A stretch of 64,000 nucleotides of DNA from Fertoeibacter niger (lineage in GTDB: Bacteria; Pseudomonadota; Alphaproteobacteria; Rhodobacterales; Rhodobacteraceae), in NCBI RefSeq assembly GCF_009380135.2, contig NZ_WHUT02000001.1, positions 434,001-498,000 of the forward strand, given 5' to 3'. The translations under genes and the position numbers were made by a program. Below the pieces are notes generated by a model that saw only the letters and a program-made list of their open reading frames with translations, did no database searches and was not told the DNA's origin. Positions 7,960-15,811 of the stretch are shown here, piece by piece. Positions within the stretch are counted from its first letter, which is position 1; each line of letters begins with the position of its first letter.

Positions 7960-8715
7960 TCAGGCGTCCAGCGCTTCTTCTTCCGGGGCCGCGTCCAGCG
8001 CGCCCAGGTCGATGCCGGCGGCACCCATCTGTGCGGTCATGCCGTCCAGCGCCGCGCGCGACACCAGATCGCAATACAGCGCAATGGCGCGGGCCGCGTC
8101 GTCATTGCCGGGGATGATGTAATCCACACCCTTGGGCGAGCAGTTGGTATCGACCACGCCAACCACCGGAATGCCCAGCTTCTGCGCTTCAAGGATCGCC
8201 AGATCCTCTTTGCCCACGTCGATGATGAAGATCAGGTCGGGGGTGCCGCCCATTTCACGGATGCCGCCCAGCGAGGCTTGCAGCTTGCCCTGCTCGCGCT
8301 CCATGTTCAGGCGCTCTTTCTTGGTCAGGCCCTCGGCGCCATGCGCCATCAGCTCGTCCAGCTGCTTCAGCCGCTGGATCGACTGGGACACGGTCTTCCA
8401 GTTGGTCAGCGTGCCGCCCAGCCAGCGGTGGTTCATGTAATGCTGTGCGCATTTCTCGGCAGCTTCGGCGATCGGCTTTTGTGCCTGGCGCTTGGTGCCG
8501 ACGAACAGGATGCGGCCGCCACGGGCGACGGTGTCGCGCACCACTTTCAGCGCCGCGTCCAGCATGGGCACGGTCTGCGTCAGGTCGAGAATGTGAATGC
8601 CGTTGCGGTCGCCGTAGATGAATTCACCCATCTTCGGGTTCCAGCGTGCGGTCTGGTGGCCGTAGTGAACGCCAGCTTCAAGCAGCTGACGCATGGAAAA
8701 CTCGGGGAGCGCCAT
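7960..8715 (-). CDS. rpsB: 30S ribosomal protein S2
   Basis: S2 binds late to the head-platform junction of the small subunit. The 251-residue protein has the N-terminal signature [20 protein letters not shown], with NPKM following, and the internal [11 protein letters not shown] and [12 protein letters not shown] segments; [19 protein letters not shown] lies near residue 155. The ATG at 8715 is supported by AAGGA eight bases upstream; an in-frame TTG at 8721 would sit too close to it. The C-terminus has an acidic tail (EEEALDA). First gene of the rpsB-tsf operon. Confidence 0.98.
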   Translation of the reverse strand: MALPEFSMRQLLEAGVHYGHQTARWNPKMGEFIYGDRNGIHILDLTQTVPMLDAALKVVRDTVARGGRILFVGTKRQAQKPIAEAAEKCAQHYMNHRWLGGTLTNWKTVSQSIQRLKQLDELMAHGAEGLTKKERLNMEREQGKLQASLGGIREMGGTPDLIFIIDVGKEDLAILEAQKLGIPVVGVVDTNCSPKGVDYIIPGNDDAARAIALYCDLVSRAALDGMTAQMGAAGIDLGALDAAPEEEALDA

Positions 8716-8836
8716 GTCCAATATCCTTTTTCCGGTTTGCGCCTCGGCGAAGCTGTCTCAGACCCTGCGGTCCAACCGGCGGACAGTCGGGGATGTCTCC
8801 CCCGAACAACCCAAGCCTCGCCTGTGAAGTGCGGTG

Positions 8837-8865
8837 CCATTAGCCCCGGCAGAAAGGGATTGCAA
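8837..8865 (-). promoter_or_regulatory. Promoter of rpsB-tsf
   Basis: On the minus strand TTGCAA (8860-8865) and TAATGG (8837-8842) are separated by 17 bases. This predicts a leader of roughly 110-115 nucleotides before rpsB, long enough to host S2 autoregulation, although no specific leader motif was recognised. Confidence 0.5.
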
Positions 8866-8911
8866 GCGGTCACGCGCCGCACCCGGCAGTGCCCTTGCAG
8901 ATTCTTGCCTT

Positions 8912-8995
8912 CGGCGAGGATATTTGAGGGCAGAAAATGCAGAAAGACCACCCTGCCCCATTTTCTGTCCCTAAATATCCCCGCCGGAGGCCTCC
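8912..8995. repeat. Two inverted copies of a dispersed intergenic element
   Basis: The left copy (8912-8939) and the right copy (8959-8986, extending to 8995) are inverted repeats: 24 of 28 bases match after reverse complementing, with the shared core GGATATTT and CAGAAAATG. They sit between the divergent rpsB and psuK genes and could form a long hairpin with a 19-base loop. The right copy matches the element at 45948-45984 at 35 of 37 positions. Single copies occur at 18309-18340 and 43076-43111. Confidence 0.85.
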
Positions 8996-9042
8996 GCATT
9001 CCGGGCTTGCGCCACGCTCGCGGGCCGGGCAAAACCGCCGCC

Positions 9043-9936
9043 ATGACAAGGCCTGACATTCTTTGCATCGGTTCTGTCCTGTGGGACATCATCGGGCGTT
9101 CGCCCACCGCAATGCGGCTGGGGTCGGACGTGCCCGGGCGCATCAGCCGCCTGCCGGGCGGGGTGGCGATGAACATCGCCATGACGCTGCGCCGCTTTGG
9201 CCTGACCCCTGCCCTGCTGTCCGCCGTGGGCCGTGATGCCGAAGGGGATGAACTGATCGCCGCCTGCGCCCGGATGGGCATGGATACCGCGCATCTTTAC
9301 CGGTCCGACGATCTGCCGACCGACCGCTACATGGCCATCGAGGGCGCCAACGGCCTGATCGCCGCCGTGGCCGATGCGCATTCGCTGGAGGCGGCGGGCG
9401 ACAAGATCCTGCGCGCGCTGGGTGACGGGCGGCTGGGCAGCGACGATGCGCCCTGGCCCGGCATGATCGCGCTGGATGGCAACCTGACCGAGGCGCTGCT
9501 GTCGGTCATCGCCGCCTCGCCGCTGTTTGCCGCCGCCGATCTGCGGGTGGCACCGGCCAGCCCCGGCAAGGCCGAACGGCTGCTGCCGCTGCTGTCGCAT
9601 CCGCGCGCCACGCTGTATGTGAACCTCGAGGAGGCGGGCATATTGTGCAAGACCCGCTTTGCCGGTGCGGATGAGGCGGCCGAGGGGCTGATCGCGCGGG
9701 GCGCGCCGCGCGTGCTGGTGACGGATGGCGGGCGCATCTGCGCTGAGGGCCGGCAAGGCGCAGGCGTGATCAGCGATGCGCCGCCGCCGGTGCTGGTCAC
9801 GCGCGTCACCGGCGCGGGCGACACATTCATGGCCGCGCATATCGTGGCCGAACGGCGCGGTCTTGCGCGCGAGGCGGCACTGGCCGCCGCCCTGCGCGCC
9901 GCCGCCGATTATGTATCAGGAGAGATCGGAACATGA
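9043..9936 (+). CDS. psuK: PfkB-family kinase, probable pseudouridine kinase
   Basis: The 297-residue ribokinase/PfkB protein has the N-terminal substrate half (LPGGVAMNIAMTLRRFG near residue 42) and the C-terminal anion-hole/catalytic signature VTGAGDTFMAAHI near 257-269, with the catalytic Asp in GAGD. Its ATGA overlap with psuG indicates that it phosphorylates pseudouridine to pseudouridine 5'-phosphate, which PsuG then cleaves. PfkB sequence alone would not give the substrate; that comes from the neighbour. The ATG at 9043 follows the paired repeat elements; ribosome site weak. Confidence 0.87.
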   Translation: MTRPDILCIGSVLWDIIGRSPTAMRLGSDVPGRISRLPGGVAMNIAMTLRRFGLTPALLSAVGRDAEGDELIAACARMGMDTAHLYRSDDLPTDRYMAIEGANGLIAAVADAHSLEAAGDKILRALGDGRLGSDDAPWPGMIALDGNLTEALLSVIAASPLFAAADLRVAPASPGKAERLLPLLSHPRATLYVNLEEAGILCKTRFAGADEAAEGLIARGAPRVLVTDGGRICAEGRQGAGVISDAPPPVLVTRVTGAGDTFMAAHIVAERRGLAREAALAAALRAAADYVSGEIGT

Positions 9937-10871
9937 CCCTGCCCCTTGCCCTGTTGCCCCCGCTCACCATCCTGCCCGAAGTCGCCGATGCGCTGGCCAC
10001 AGGCCGTGCGGTGGTGGCGCTGGAAAGCACCATCATCACCCATGGCATGCCCTTTCCGCAGAATGTCGCGGCGGCCCGGGCGGTCGAGGCCGAGATCCGC
10101 GCCAATGGCGCCGTGCCTGCGACCATCGCGGTGGTGGGCGGGCAGATCCTTGTGGGCCTGTCGGCGGATCAACTCGATGATCTGGGCCGCACGCCCGATG
10201 CGATGAAACTGTCGCGCGCCGATCTGGCGGCCTGCCTTGCGCAGGGCCGCACCGGGGCCACCACCGTCGCCGCCACCATGATCTGCGCGCGGCTGGCGGG
10301 GATCGACGTGTTCGCCACCGGCGGCATCGGCGGGGTGCATCGCGGGGCCGAAACCAGTTTCGACATTTCCGCCGACCTGCGCGAACTGGCGCATACCGCC
10401 GTCACCGTCATCGCCGCCGGGGCCAAGGCGATACTGGACCTGCCGAAAACGCTGGAGGTGCTGGAAACCCTTGGCGTGCCGGTCATCGCCTATAGCCAGG
10501 ACGATTTTCCGGCCTTCTGGGCGCGGTCCTCGGGCCTGCCCGCCCCGCTGCGGATGGACACGGCGGGCCAGATTGCCGCCGCCCATCTGATGCGCGCGCG
10601 CCTTGGTCTGCCCGGCGGGCAACTGGTGGCCAACCCGATTCCCGCCGCCTCGGAAATACCCCTGTCGGTTATTGGTCCGGTCATCGAACAGGCGCTGGCC
10701 GAGGCCGCAGCGCAGGGCATCGCCGCCAAACAGGTCACGCCCTTTTTGCTGGACCGGATCTTTGCGCTGACCGAGGGCCGGTCGCTGGCCGCCAACATCG
10801 ACCTCGTGCTGAACAACGCGCGGCTGGGCGCCGCGATTGCCCGCGAAATCGCCAGCGCGCGGCAGGGCTGA
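9933..10871 (+). CDS. psuG: Pseudouridine-5'-phosphate glycosidase
   Basis: It cleaves the C-C glycosidic bond of pseudouridine 5'-phosphate to uracil and ribose 5-phosphate, reversing pseudouridine formation for salvage. The 312-residue protein shows VALESTIITHGMPFPQN near residues 29-45, the TTVAATM segment (about 110) and FATGGIGGVHRGAE (about 128), all characteristic of the family; the catalytic lysine region appears as MKLSRADLA. The start overlaps the psuK stop by four bases (ATGA), so the two are translationally coupled. Confidence 0.96.
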   Translation: MTLPLALLPPLTILPEVADALATGRAVVALESTIITHGMPFPQNVAAARAVEAEIRANGAVPATIAVVGGQILVGLSADQLDDLGRTPDAMKLSRADLAACLAQGRTGATTVAATMICARLAGIDVFATGGIGGVHRGAETSFDISADLRELAHTAVTVIAAGAKAILDLPKTLEVLETLGVPVIAYSQDDFPAFWARSSGLPAPLRMDTAGQIAAAHLMRARLGLPGGQLVANPIPAASEIPLSVIGPVIEQALAEAAAQGIAAKQVTPFLLDRIFALTEGRSLAANIDLVLNNARLGAAIAREIASARQG

Positions 10872-10954
10872 ACGGCGCTGGCCCACGGCCGACGCTTTGG
10901 CATTGCCGCAGTGCAACACGGCTTCTACAGTCGGGGCGGAACAGAGGGAACCGC

Positions 10955-11653
10955 ATGACCGAACATCTTCCGCACCGCCGCAAGGGGCTGCTTGCCGGCC
11001 TGCGCTCCAGCTTTCTGACGGGGCTGATCGTCATCCTGCCCATCGGGCTGACCATCTATCTGATCTGGACCGTGGTCGGCTGGATCGACAGCTGGGTGCT
11101 GCCCTTTGTGCCCGGCCCCTACCGCCCCGATGTGCTGTTCCGGCAATATCTGGGTGAAGACACGGTGTTCAACATCCGTGGCATCGGCGTGATCATCTTT
11201 CTGCTGTTCACGGTGCTGATCGGCTGGCTGGCCAAGGGTATCATCGGGCGGTCGCTGATCCGCTGGGGCGAAGGGCTGGTTGACCGGATGCCGGTGGTGC
11301 GGTCGATCTACAACGGGCTGAAGCAGATCGCCGAAACCGTCTTTGCGCAATCGGACACGAATTTCGAAAAGACCTGTCTGGTGGAATATCCCCGGCAGGG
11401 GCTGTGGGCCATCGGCTTTGTCTCGACCAAGGCCAAGGGCGAGATTGCCACGCGCTTTCCGTCAGACGAGGACGTGCTGTCGGTGTTCATTCCCACCACG
11501 CCCAACCCGACATCGGGGTTCCTTTTGTATGTAAAGGCCAGCGATGTGATCATCCTCGACATGAAGATCGAGGATGCGGCCAAGCTGATCATCTCGGCGG
11601 GCCTTGTCTATCCCAGCCCGAAAGAGGCGGTCGAGGCGCTGACCGCCAAATAA
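10955..11653 (+). CDS. DUF502 family membrane protein
   Basis: The 232-residue protein has two transmembrane segments in its N-terminal third (about 19-40, LTGLIVILPIGLTIYLIWTV, and about 70-92, GIGVIIFLLFTVLIGWLAKG). A soluble C-terminal domain follows, containing the family motifs PVVRSIYNGLKQ and FIPTTPNPTSGFLLYV. DUF502 proteins are widespread in proteobacteria and plants, without an assigned biochemical role. The ATG at 10955 follows GAGGGAACCGC. It lies 83 bases after psuG and converges with the patatin gene, so context adds little. Confidence 0.9.
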   Translation: MTEHLPHRRKGLLAGLRSSFLTGLIVILPIGLTIYLIWTVVGWIDSWVLPFVPGPYRPDVLFRQYLGEDTVFNIRGIGVIIFLLFTVLIGWLAKGIIGRSLIRWGEGLVDRMPVVRSIYNGLKQIAETVFAQSDTNFEKTCLVEYPRQGLWAIGFVSTKAKGEIATRFPSDEDVLSVFIPTTPNPTSGFLLYVKASDVIILDMKIEDAAKLIISAGLVYPSPKEAVEALTAK

Positions 11654-11670
11654 CCACCATCCAGCCTTGG

Positions 11671-12705
11671 TCAGCCGAACAGCAGCGGCAGATCAACGCT
11701 GCTGCGCTGGCCGATGCTGGCGCGGTGGTCGGCCAGGAATGTATCCGCCGCCACCCGCCCCGCGGCTTTCAGCCGGGCCAGCAGCAGTGGCGCGGGGCGC
11801 AGCTTGGTGCTGGCGGTCAGGTCGGTCATCAGCGCATCATCGGCAATCATGTGGATCAGCACATCCTTCATCGTGCCGCGTTCCAGCTTGCCTTCGCGGA
11901 TCAGCCGTTTGACAAAGGCAATCGCCCGCAATTCCTGCAACAAGGATGCGTTGAAGCTGATTTCGTTCATGCGGTTCTGAATGTCCAGCGGGGTTTCCGG
12001 CACTTCCTCGCGCCGCAACGGGTTGATGCTGACCACCAGAATGTCATCCGGCAGCCCCGCCGCAAACAGCGGGAACAGCGCCGGGTTGCCGGTAAAGCCG
12101 CCGTCCCAATAGGCCTCGGCCACGCCTGTCTTGGGGTCGGTGATTTCCTGCGCCTGAAACACCGTGGGAATGCAGGCCGATGCCAGCAGCACCTCGGGCC
12201 CGATCTCGCGCCCGGAGAACACCCGCACCTTGCCCGAACGCACATTGGTGGCCCCGACAAACAGGCGGGGGCCATCATCATGGCAGACCTTTGTGAAATC
12301 AAACCGCCGCACCACCTGTTCCAGCGGGTTCTGCCACCAGGGGCCATAGGCATAGGGGGAAAACACCTGCGCCGCGATGCCCTGCGGCGATACGGGGAAG
12401 GCCTGTTCCACGGCATCGGTCACGGCTGTGACCACCGGCATCCAGGCCGTCAGCCAGGCGTTCAGCCGCAGATCACCCACAGAACCGACCTGCGCCCACA
12501 GGGCATCAAGGCTGGCCTTCGCCCCCTCGCGCCCGCCCGCCGCCAAACCCGCCTTCAGCGCCGCCGCGTTCAGCGCACCCGCCGAGGTGCCGGAAATGCC
12601 GGCAATCTCGATGCCGTCATCCTCCAAGAGCCGGTCCAGCACACCCCAGGTAAAGGCACCATGCGCGCCCCCGCCCTGCAACGCCACATTGATGCGCAGG
12701 CTCAC
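11671..12705 (-). CDS. Patatin-like phospholipase/acyl hydrolase
   Basis: The 344-residue cytosolic serine hydrolase has the oxyanion-hole motif GGGAHGAFTWGVLD at about residues 9-22, the nucleophile elbow GISGTSAGALNAAAL (Ser in GTSAG, about 40-55) and the catalytic Asp in DGGFTGNP (about 220). This gives the complete Ser-Asp dyad of the patatin family. It starts with GTG, overlapping the bdhA stop by four bases (GTGA), so it is translationally coupled to 3-hydroxybutyrate dehydrogenase. The pairing raises the possibility of a role in poly-3-hydroxybutyrate or lipid ester turnover; this is inference, and general phospholipase activity is equally possible. Confidence 0.88.
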   Translation of the reverse strand: MSLRINVALQGGGAHGAFTWGVLDRLLEDDGIEIAGISGTSAGALNAAALKAGLAAGGREGAKASLDALWAQVGSVGDLRLNAWLTAWMPVVTAVTDAVEQAFPVSPQGIAAQVFSPYAYGPWWQNPLEQVVRRFDFTKVCHDDGPRLFVGATNVRSGKVRVFSGREIGPEVLLASACIPTVFQAQEITDPKTGVAEAYWDGGFTGNPALFPLFAAGLPDDILVVSINPLRREEVPETPLDIQNRMNEISFNASLLQELRAIAFVKRLIREGKLERGTMKDVLIHMIADDALMTDLTASTKLRPAPLLLARLKAAGRVAADTFLADHRASIGQRSSVDLPLLFG

Positions 12706-13487
12706 AGCGCCGTCCAGCCGCCATCGACCGAAATCGTGGTGCCGGTGATCTGGTCGGCGGCGGCCGAACACAGGAACACTACCGTGCCGCCCAACTGCTG
12801 TGTGGTGGCAAATTCGCGCGACGGCTGGCGTTCCAGCATCACCTGTTTGATGACTGTCTCGCGGTCCATCCCGTGTTTCTTCATCTGGTCGGGGATCTGC
12901 GCCTCGACCAGCGGGGTCAGCACATAGCCGGGGCAGACCGCGTTGCAGGTGATGCCCTGCCCCGCCGTTTCCAGCGCCGTCACCTTGGAAAAGCCGACGA
13001 TGCCGTGTTTCGCCGCCACATAGGCCCCCTTGTAGGGGCTGGCCGTCAGCCCGTGGGCCGAGGCGATGTTCACCACCCTGCCCCAGCCTTTAGCCCGCAT
13101 CATCGGCAGGGCGACTGCCGTGGTGTGAAACGCCGAGGTCAGGTTGATGGCCAGGATCGCATCCCATTTTTCAGCCGGAAATTCGTCGATCGCCGCGACA
13201 TGCTGGATGCCCGCGTTGTTCACCAGAATGTCGCAGGCCCCGGCCTTTTCCACCAGCGCGCGGCACTGGTCGCCCTTTGACATGTCGGCGGCGATATAGC
13301 GCGCGGTCACGCCGAATTCGGCCCCGATTCGCGCCGCCAGCGCATGATCCTCTTCCCGGTCGGTGAAAGAGTTGATCACCACATCCGCCCCGGCGCGCGC
13401 CAGTTCTTCGGCCACACCCAGCCCGATGCCAGAGTTCGATCCGGTGATGATGGCTGTCTTGCCTGCCAGGGTCGTTGCCGGTGTCAT
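12702..13487 (-). CDS. bdhA: D-3-hydroxybutyrate dehydrogenase
   Basis: This 261-residue short-chain dehydrogenase interconverts (R)-3-hydroxybutyrate and acetoacetate with NAD, the entry step for using polyhydroxybutyrate monomers. It has the cofactor loop TGSNSGIGLGVAEELA, the NNAG motif, Ser in NIASAHG, the catalytic Y-x-x-x-K in YVAAKHG, and the family C-terminal segment VMLERQPSREFATTQQLGG. The ATG at 13487 has GGAGA upstream. The downstream patatin gene overlaps it (GTGA). A rho-independent terminator lies about 100 bases upstream on the same strand, either the end of a small RNA or a leader attenuator. Confidence 0.94.
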   Translation of the reverse strand: MTPATTLAGKTAIITGSNSGIGLGVAEELARAGADVVINSFTDREEDHALAARIGAEFGVTARYIAADMSKGDQCRALVEKAGACDILVNNAGIQHVAAIDEFPAEKWDAILAINLTSAFHTTAVALPMMRAKGWGRVVNIASAHGLTASPYKGAYVAAKHGIVGFSKVTALETAGQGITCNAVCPGYVLTPLVEAQIPDQMKKHGMDRETVIKQVMLERQPSREFATTQQLGGTVVFLCSAAADQITGTTISVDGGWTAL

Positions 13488-13589
13488 GCCTGTCTCCGCT
13501 GATGCTGCACAGCAGAAATAGCGCAAAGCCGCGCGGGGGGCGAGACACGTTATCGGGTGCCTGCCATGGCGGCGGCTTTCCGCAACGCA

Positions 13590-13619
13590 TAAAAAAAACG
13601 CCAGCACGAAGCTGGCGTT
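13590..13619 (-). terminator. Rho-independent terminator (small RNA end or bdhA attenuator)
   Basis: On the minus strand AACGCCAGC-TTCGT-GCTGGCGTT forms a nine-base-pair stem followed by seven or eight T residues. The plus strand has no T-run after the stem, so it works leftward only. It is not placed after any coding gene: the nearest gene on that strand, bdhA, is downstream. Confidence 0.9.
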
Positions 13620-13666
13620 CAGTTATTGAGGCAGGTTTCATACAGGCAAGAAACCTATCGAGCAGT
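13590..13666 (-). ncRNA. Predicted small RNA upstream of bdhA
   Basis: A promoter on the minus strand (TTGGCC, 17 bases, TATAAG) predicts a start near 13666, and a perfect intrinsic terminator ends at about 13590, giving an RNA of roughly 77 nucleotides. The interior folds into a seven-base-pair hairpin, AGGTTTC/GAAACCT around a ten-base loop. A single-stranded stretch with CCTGCCTC follows, and then the terminator stem. No protein-coding gene lies between promoter and terminator. This two-stem layout with a U-rich tail is that of an Hfq-type small RNA, and hfq is in this window. The alternative is a bdhA leader with an attenuator. The sequence is not one I can match to a named RNA. Confidence 0.55.
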
Positions 13667-13672
13667 AAGGCC

Positions 13673-13701
13673 CTTATACGCCGATCATTTCGGCTGGCCA
13701 A
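13673..13701 (-). promoter_or_regulatory. Promoter of the predicted small RNA
   Basis: TTGGCC (13696-13701) and TATAAG (13673-13678) on the minus strand have an ideal 17-base spacer. The -10 box differs from consensus at one position. It lies back-to-back with the plus-strand promoter at 13711. Confidence 0.55.
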
Positions 13702-13710
13702 GTTAAAAGT

Positions 13711-13739
13711 TTGAAAAGGTTCACAAGCAGCCGTAATCT
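13711..13739 (+). promoter_or_regulatory. Promoter of the YejA-like gene
   Basis: TTGAAA (13711-13716) and TAATCT (13734-13739) are separated by 17 bases. This predicts transcription starting near 13746, about 35 bases before the binding-protein start codon. The match is unusually good for this GC-rich genome. Confidence 0.6.
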
Positions 13740-13779
13740 TTCCTTCAAGAAAACCTGGGACAGAGGGATTGTTGCCGGA

Positions 13780-15594
13780 ATGAGACAGGATTTTTTCACC
13801 ATTCTGCGCCATGCGGGGGCTGCGTTTCTGCTGGGTGCGCTGGCCGTTCCGGCACTGGCAGAACCGCGCCATGGCATAGCTATGTATGGCGAGCCGGCCT
13901 TGCCACCTGATTTTGTGGCCCTGCCCTATGCCAACCCCGATGCGCCCAAGGGCGGGCGCATCGTCTTTGGCGAATCCGGCGGGTTCGATTCGCTCAACCC
14001 CTATATCGTCAAGGGCATCGCCCCCTATGCGCTGGGGTCGATGACGGTGGAAACCCTGCTGGGCCGGTCGTTCGACGAGCCTTTCACGCTTTACGGCCTG
14101 CTGGCCGAATCGGTCGCCACCGACGATGACCGGACATACGCAGAATTTACCCTGCGTGAAGGCGCGCGATTCGCCGATGGCAGCCCGGTGACGGTCGAGG
14201 ATGTGATCTGGTCCTTCGAAACCCTGGCCACGCAGGGCCTGCCGCGCTACGCCGGGGCCTGGGCCAAGATCGGCAGCACCGAAATCACCGGGCCGCGTTC
14301 GGTGAAATTCACCTTCAACACCATCGACCGCGAACTGCCGCTGATCCTGGGCCTGCGCCCGATCCTGCAAAAGGCCCAGTGGGAGGGCAAGGATTTCACC
14401 GCCTCCACGCTGGAGGCGCCCATCGGCTCGGGCCCCTACACCGTCGGCGCGTTCGAGCCCGGCCGTTTCGTCAGCTTCGTGAAAAACCCCGCCTGGTGGG
14501 GCAAGGATCTGCCCTTCAACCGCGGCCAGCACAATCTGGACGAGGTGCGCTATGAATATTTCGGCGATGGCGGCGTGGTGTTCGAGGCATTCAAGGGCGG
14601 CACGATCACCAGCTACCGCGAAACCAACGCGGCAAAATGGGCCAGCAACTACAACTTCCCCGCCGTGCAGGCGGGCGACATCACGCTGTCGGAAATACCG
14701 CATGCCCGCCCGTCCGGCATGCAGGGGCTGGTGTTCAACACCCGCCGCCCGATGTTTGCCGACTGGCGCGTGCGCGAGGCGCTGATCCAGGCCTTCAATT
14801 TCGAGTTGATCAACACCACACTGACCGGCGGGGCCGAACCGCGCATCACATCGTATTTCTCGAACTCCTCGCTGGGGTTCGTGCCGGGCACGCCCGCCAC
14901 GGGCCGCGTGGCCGAACTTCTGGCCCCGTTCACCGCCGAACTGCTGCCCGGCGCGCTGGAGGGTTACGCCCTGCCCGTGTCCGACGGGTCAGAGGCCAAC
15001 CGCAAAGGCATCCGCGAGGCGACGCGGCTTCTGGCCGAGGCGGGCTGGACCATCGACGCGGGCGTGCTGAAGAACGCGGCGGGAGAGCCGTTCCGGTTCG
15101 AGATCCTGCTGACCAACGGGCAGGATGAGATGATCTCCATCGCCAACATCTATATCGAGGCGCTGAAACGGCTGGGCATCGCCGGGCGCATCACCACGGT
15201 GGATTCCGCGCAATACAAGGAACGCGCGACGGCGTTTGATTTCGACATGACCCATTTTATCCGCTCCATGTCGCTCAGCCCCGGCAACGAGCAGATCCTC
15301 TACTGGGCCGCTGCCAATGCCGATGAGCCCGGCTCGCGCAACACCATGGGCGCGAAATCGCCCGCCGCCGAGGCGATGATTTCCACCATGCTGGGCGCAA
15401 ATGACCCTGCGGAATTTGCAGCGGCGACACAGGCGCTGGACCGTGTGCTGACAACGGGTAGATATGTGATCCCGTTCTGGTATTCTAAGGTTTCACGACT
15501 GGCGCATGCGAACCACCTGAAATACCCCGCGCGACTGTCGATCTATGGGGACTGGCCGGGATTCCAGCCAGAAGTCTGGTGGCACGAGGACTGA
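13780..15594 (+). CDS. Family 5 extracellular solute-binding protein, YejA-like (peptide/microcin C type)
   Basis: The 604-residue protein has a signal peptide (MRQDFF...LLGALAVPALA, cleavage near residue 26). The mature start HGIAMYGEPALPPDF and PNPDAPKGG-like segment (YANPDAPKGGRIVFGESGGF) are typical of YejA-type binding proteins of ABC importers for oligopeptides and microcin C. The usual DppA/OppA features follow (YAEFTLREGARFADGSPVT, then the VRYEYFGDG region). The ATG at 13780 was chosen for the signal peptide. No permease or ATPase gene follows; the next genes are an entericidin-like lipoprotein and a CsbD-like protein, so the transporter partners must lie elsewhere. Confidence 0.88.
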   Translation: MRQDFFTILRHAGAAFLLGALAVPALAEPRHGIAMYGEPALPPDFVALPYANPDAPKGGRIVFGESGGFDSLNPYIVKGIAPYALGSMTVETLLGRSFDEPFTLYGLLAESVATDDDRTYAEFTLREGARFADGSPVTVEDVIWSFETLATQGLPRYAGAWAKIGSTEITGPRSVKFTFNTIDRELPLILGLRPILQKAQWEGKDFTASTLEAPIGSGPYTVGAFEPGRFVSFVKNPAWWGKDLPFNRGQHNLDEVRYEYFGDGGVVFEAFKGGTITSYRETNAAKWASNYNFPAVQAGDITLSEIPHARPSGMQGLVFNTRRPMFADWRVREALIQAFNFELINTTLTGGAEPRITSYFSNSSLGFVPGTPATGRVAELLAPFTAELLPGALEGYALPVSDGSEANRKGIREATRLLAEAGWTIDAGVLKNAAGEPFRFEILLTNGQDEMISIANIYIEALKRLGIAGRITTVDSAQYKERATAFDFDMTHFIRSMSLSPGNEQILYWAAANADEPGSRNTMGAKSPAAEAMISTMLGANDPAEFAAATQALDRVLTTGRYVIPFWYSKVSRLAHANHLKYPARLSIYGDWPGFQPEVWWHED

Positions 15595-15612
15595 GAGCAG
15601 AAAGAGAAACGC

Positions 15613-15726
15613 ATGAAACTACTGATGGTTCTGGCAGCACTTGCCGCACTGTCAGCCTGCAACACGGTGGATGGCGTCGGACAGGATATTTCCGGCGGCG
15701 CAAACATGGTGGCCAACTGGTTCTGA
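15613..15726 (+). CDS. Entericidin-like small lipoprotein
   Basis: The 37-residue product MKLLMVLAALAALSAC..., read from the ATG at 15613, has a hydrophobic leader and a lipobox LSAC with the acylated Cys at residue 16. The mature part, NTVDGVGQDISGGANMVANW, matches the N-T-x-x-G-x-G-x-D entericidin A/B pattern. Entericidins are envelope lipoproteins linked to stationary-phase and envelope stress. A ribosome site (AAAGAGAAACG) precedes it. It sits 18 bases after the YejA-like gene and is followed by a strong hairpin, so it probably shares that transcript. Confidence 0.82.
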   Translation: MKLLMVLAALAALSACNTVDGVGQDISGGANMVANWF

Positions 15727-15746
15727 CCTCCGGGCAGGCTGAAAGG

Positions 15747-15777
15747 GGGCCGGGCCGGAACAACGGCCCGGCCCTTT
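15747..15777 (+). terminator. Hairpin terminator after the entericidin-like gene
   Basis: A perfect ten-base-pair stem GGGCCGGGCC/GGCCCGGCCC encloses an eight-base loop and is followed by TTTGC. The stem is very stable but the U-tract is short, so termination may be partial and allow read-through into the CsbD-like gene. Confidence 0.7.
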
Positions 15778-15811
15778 GCATTGGCCATGGCACAAGGAAA
15801 GGAAACGAAGC

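Noticed and set aside
13590-13650. Short peptide starting MKPASITERQ inside the predicted small RNA
   Set aside because: There is no ribosome site, and the frame runs straight through the terminator stem and T-run, so the residues are a by-product of the hairpin.
13590-13666. Identification of the small RNA with a named Rhodobacter RNA such as SorX
   Set aside because: I cannot recall or compare the sequence reliably, so no name was assigned.
13171-14703. Long minus-strand open frame across bdhA, the small-RNA region and the YejA-like gene
   Set aside because: It is a shadow of the real genes on both sides, and crosses a perfect terminator and two promoters.
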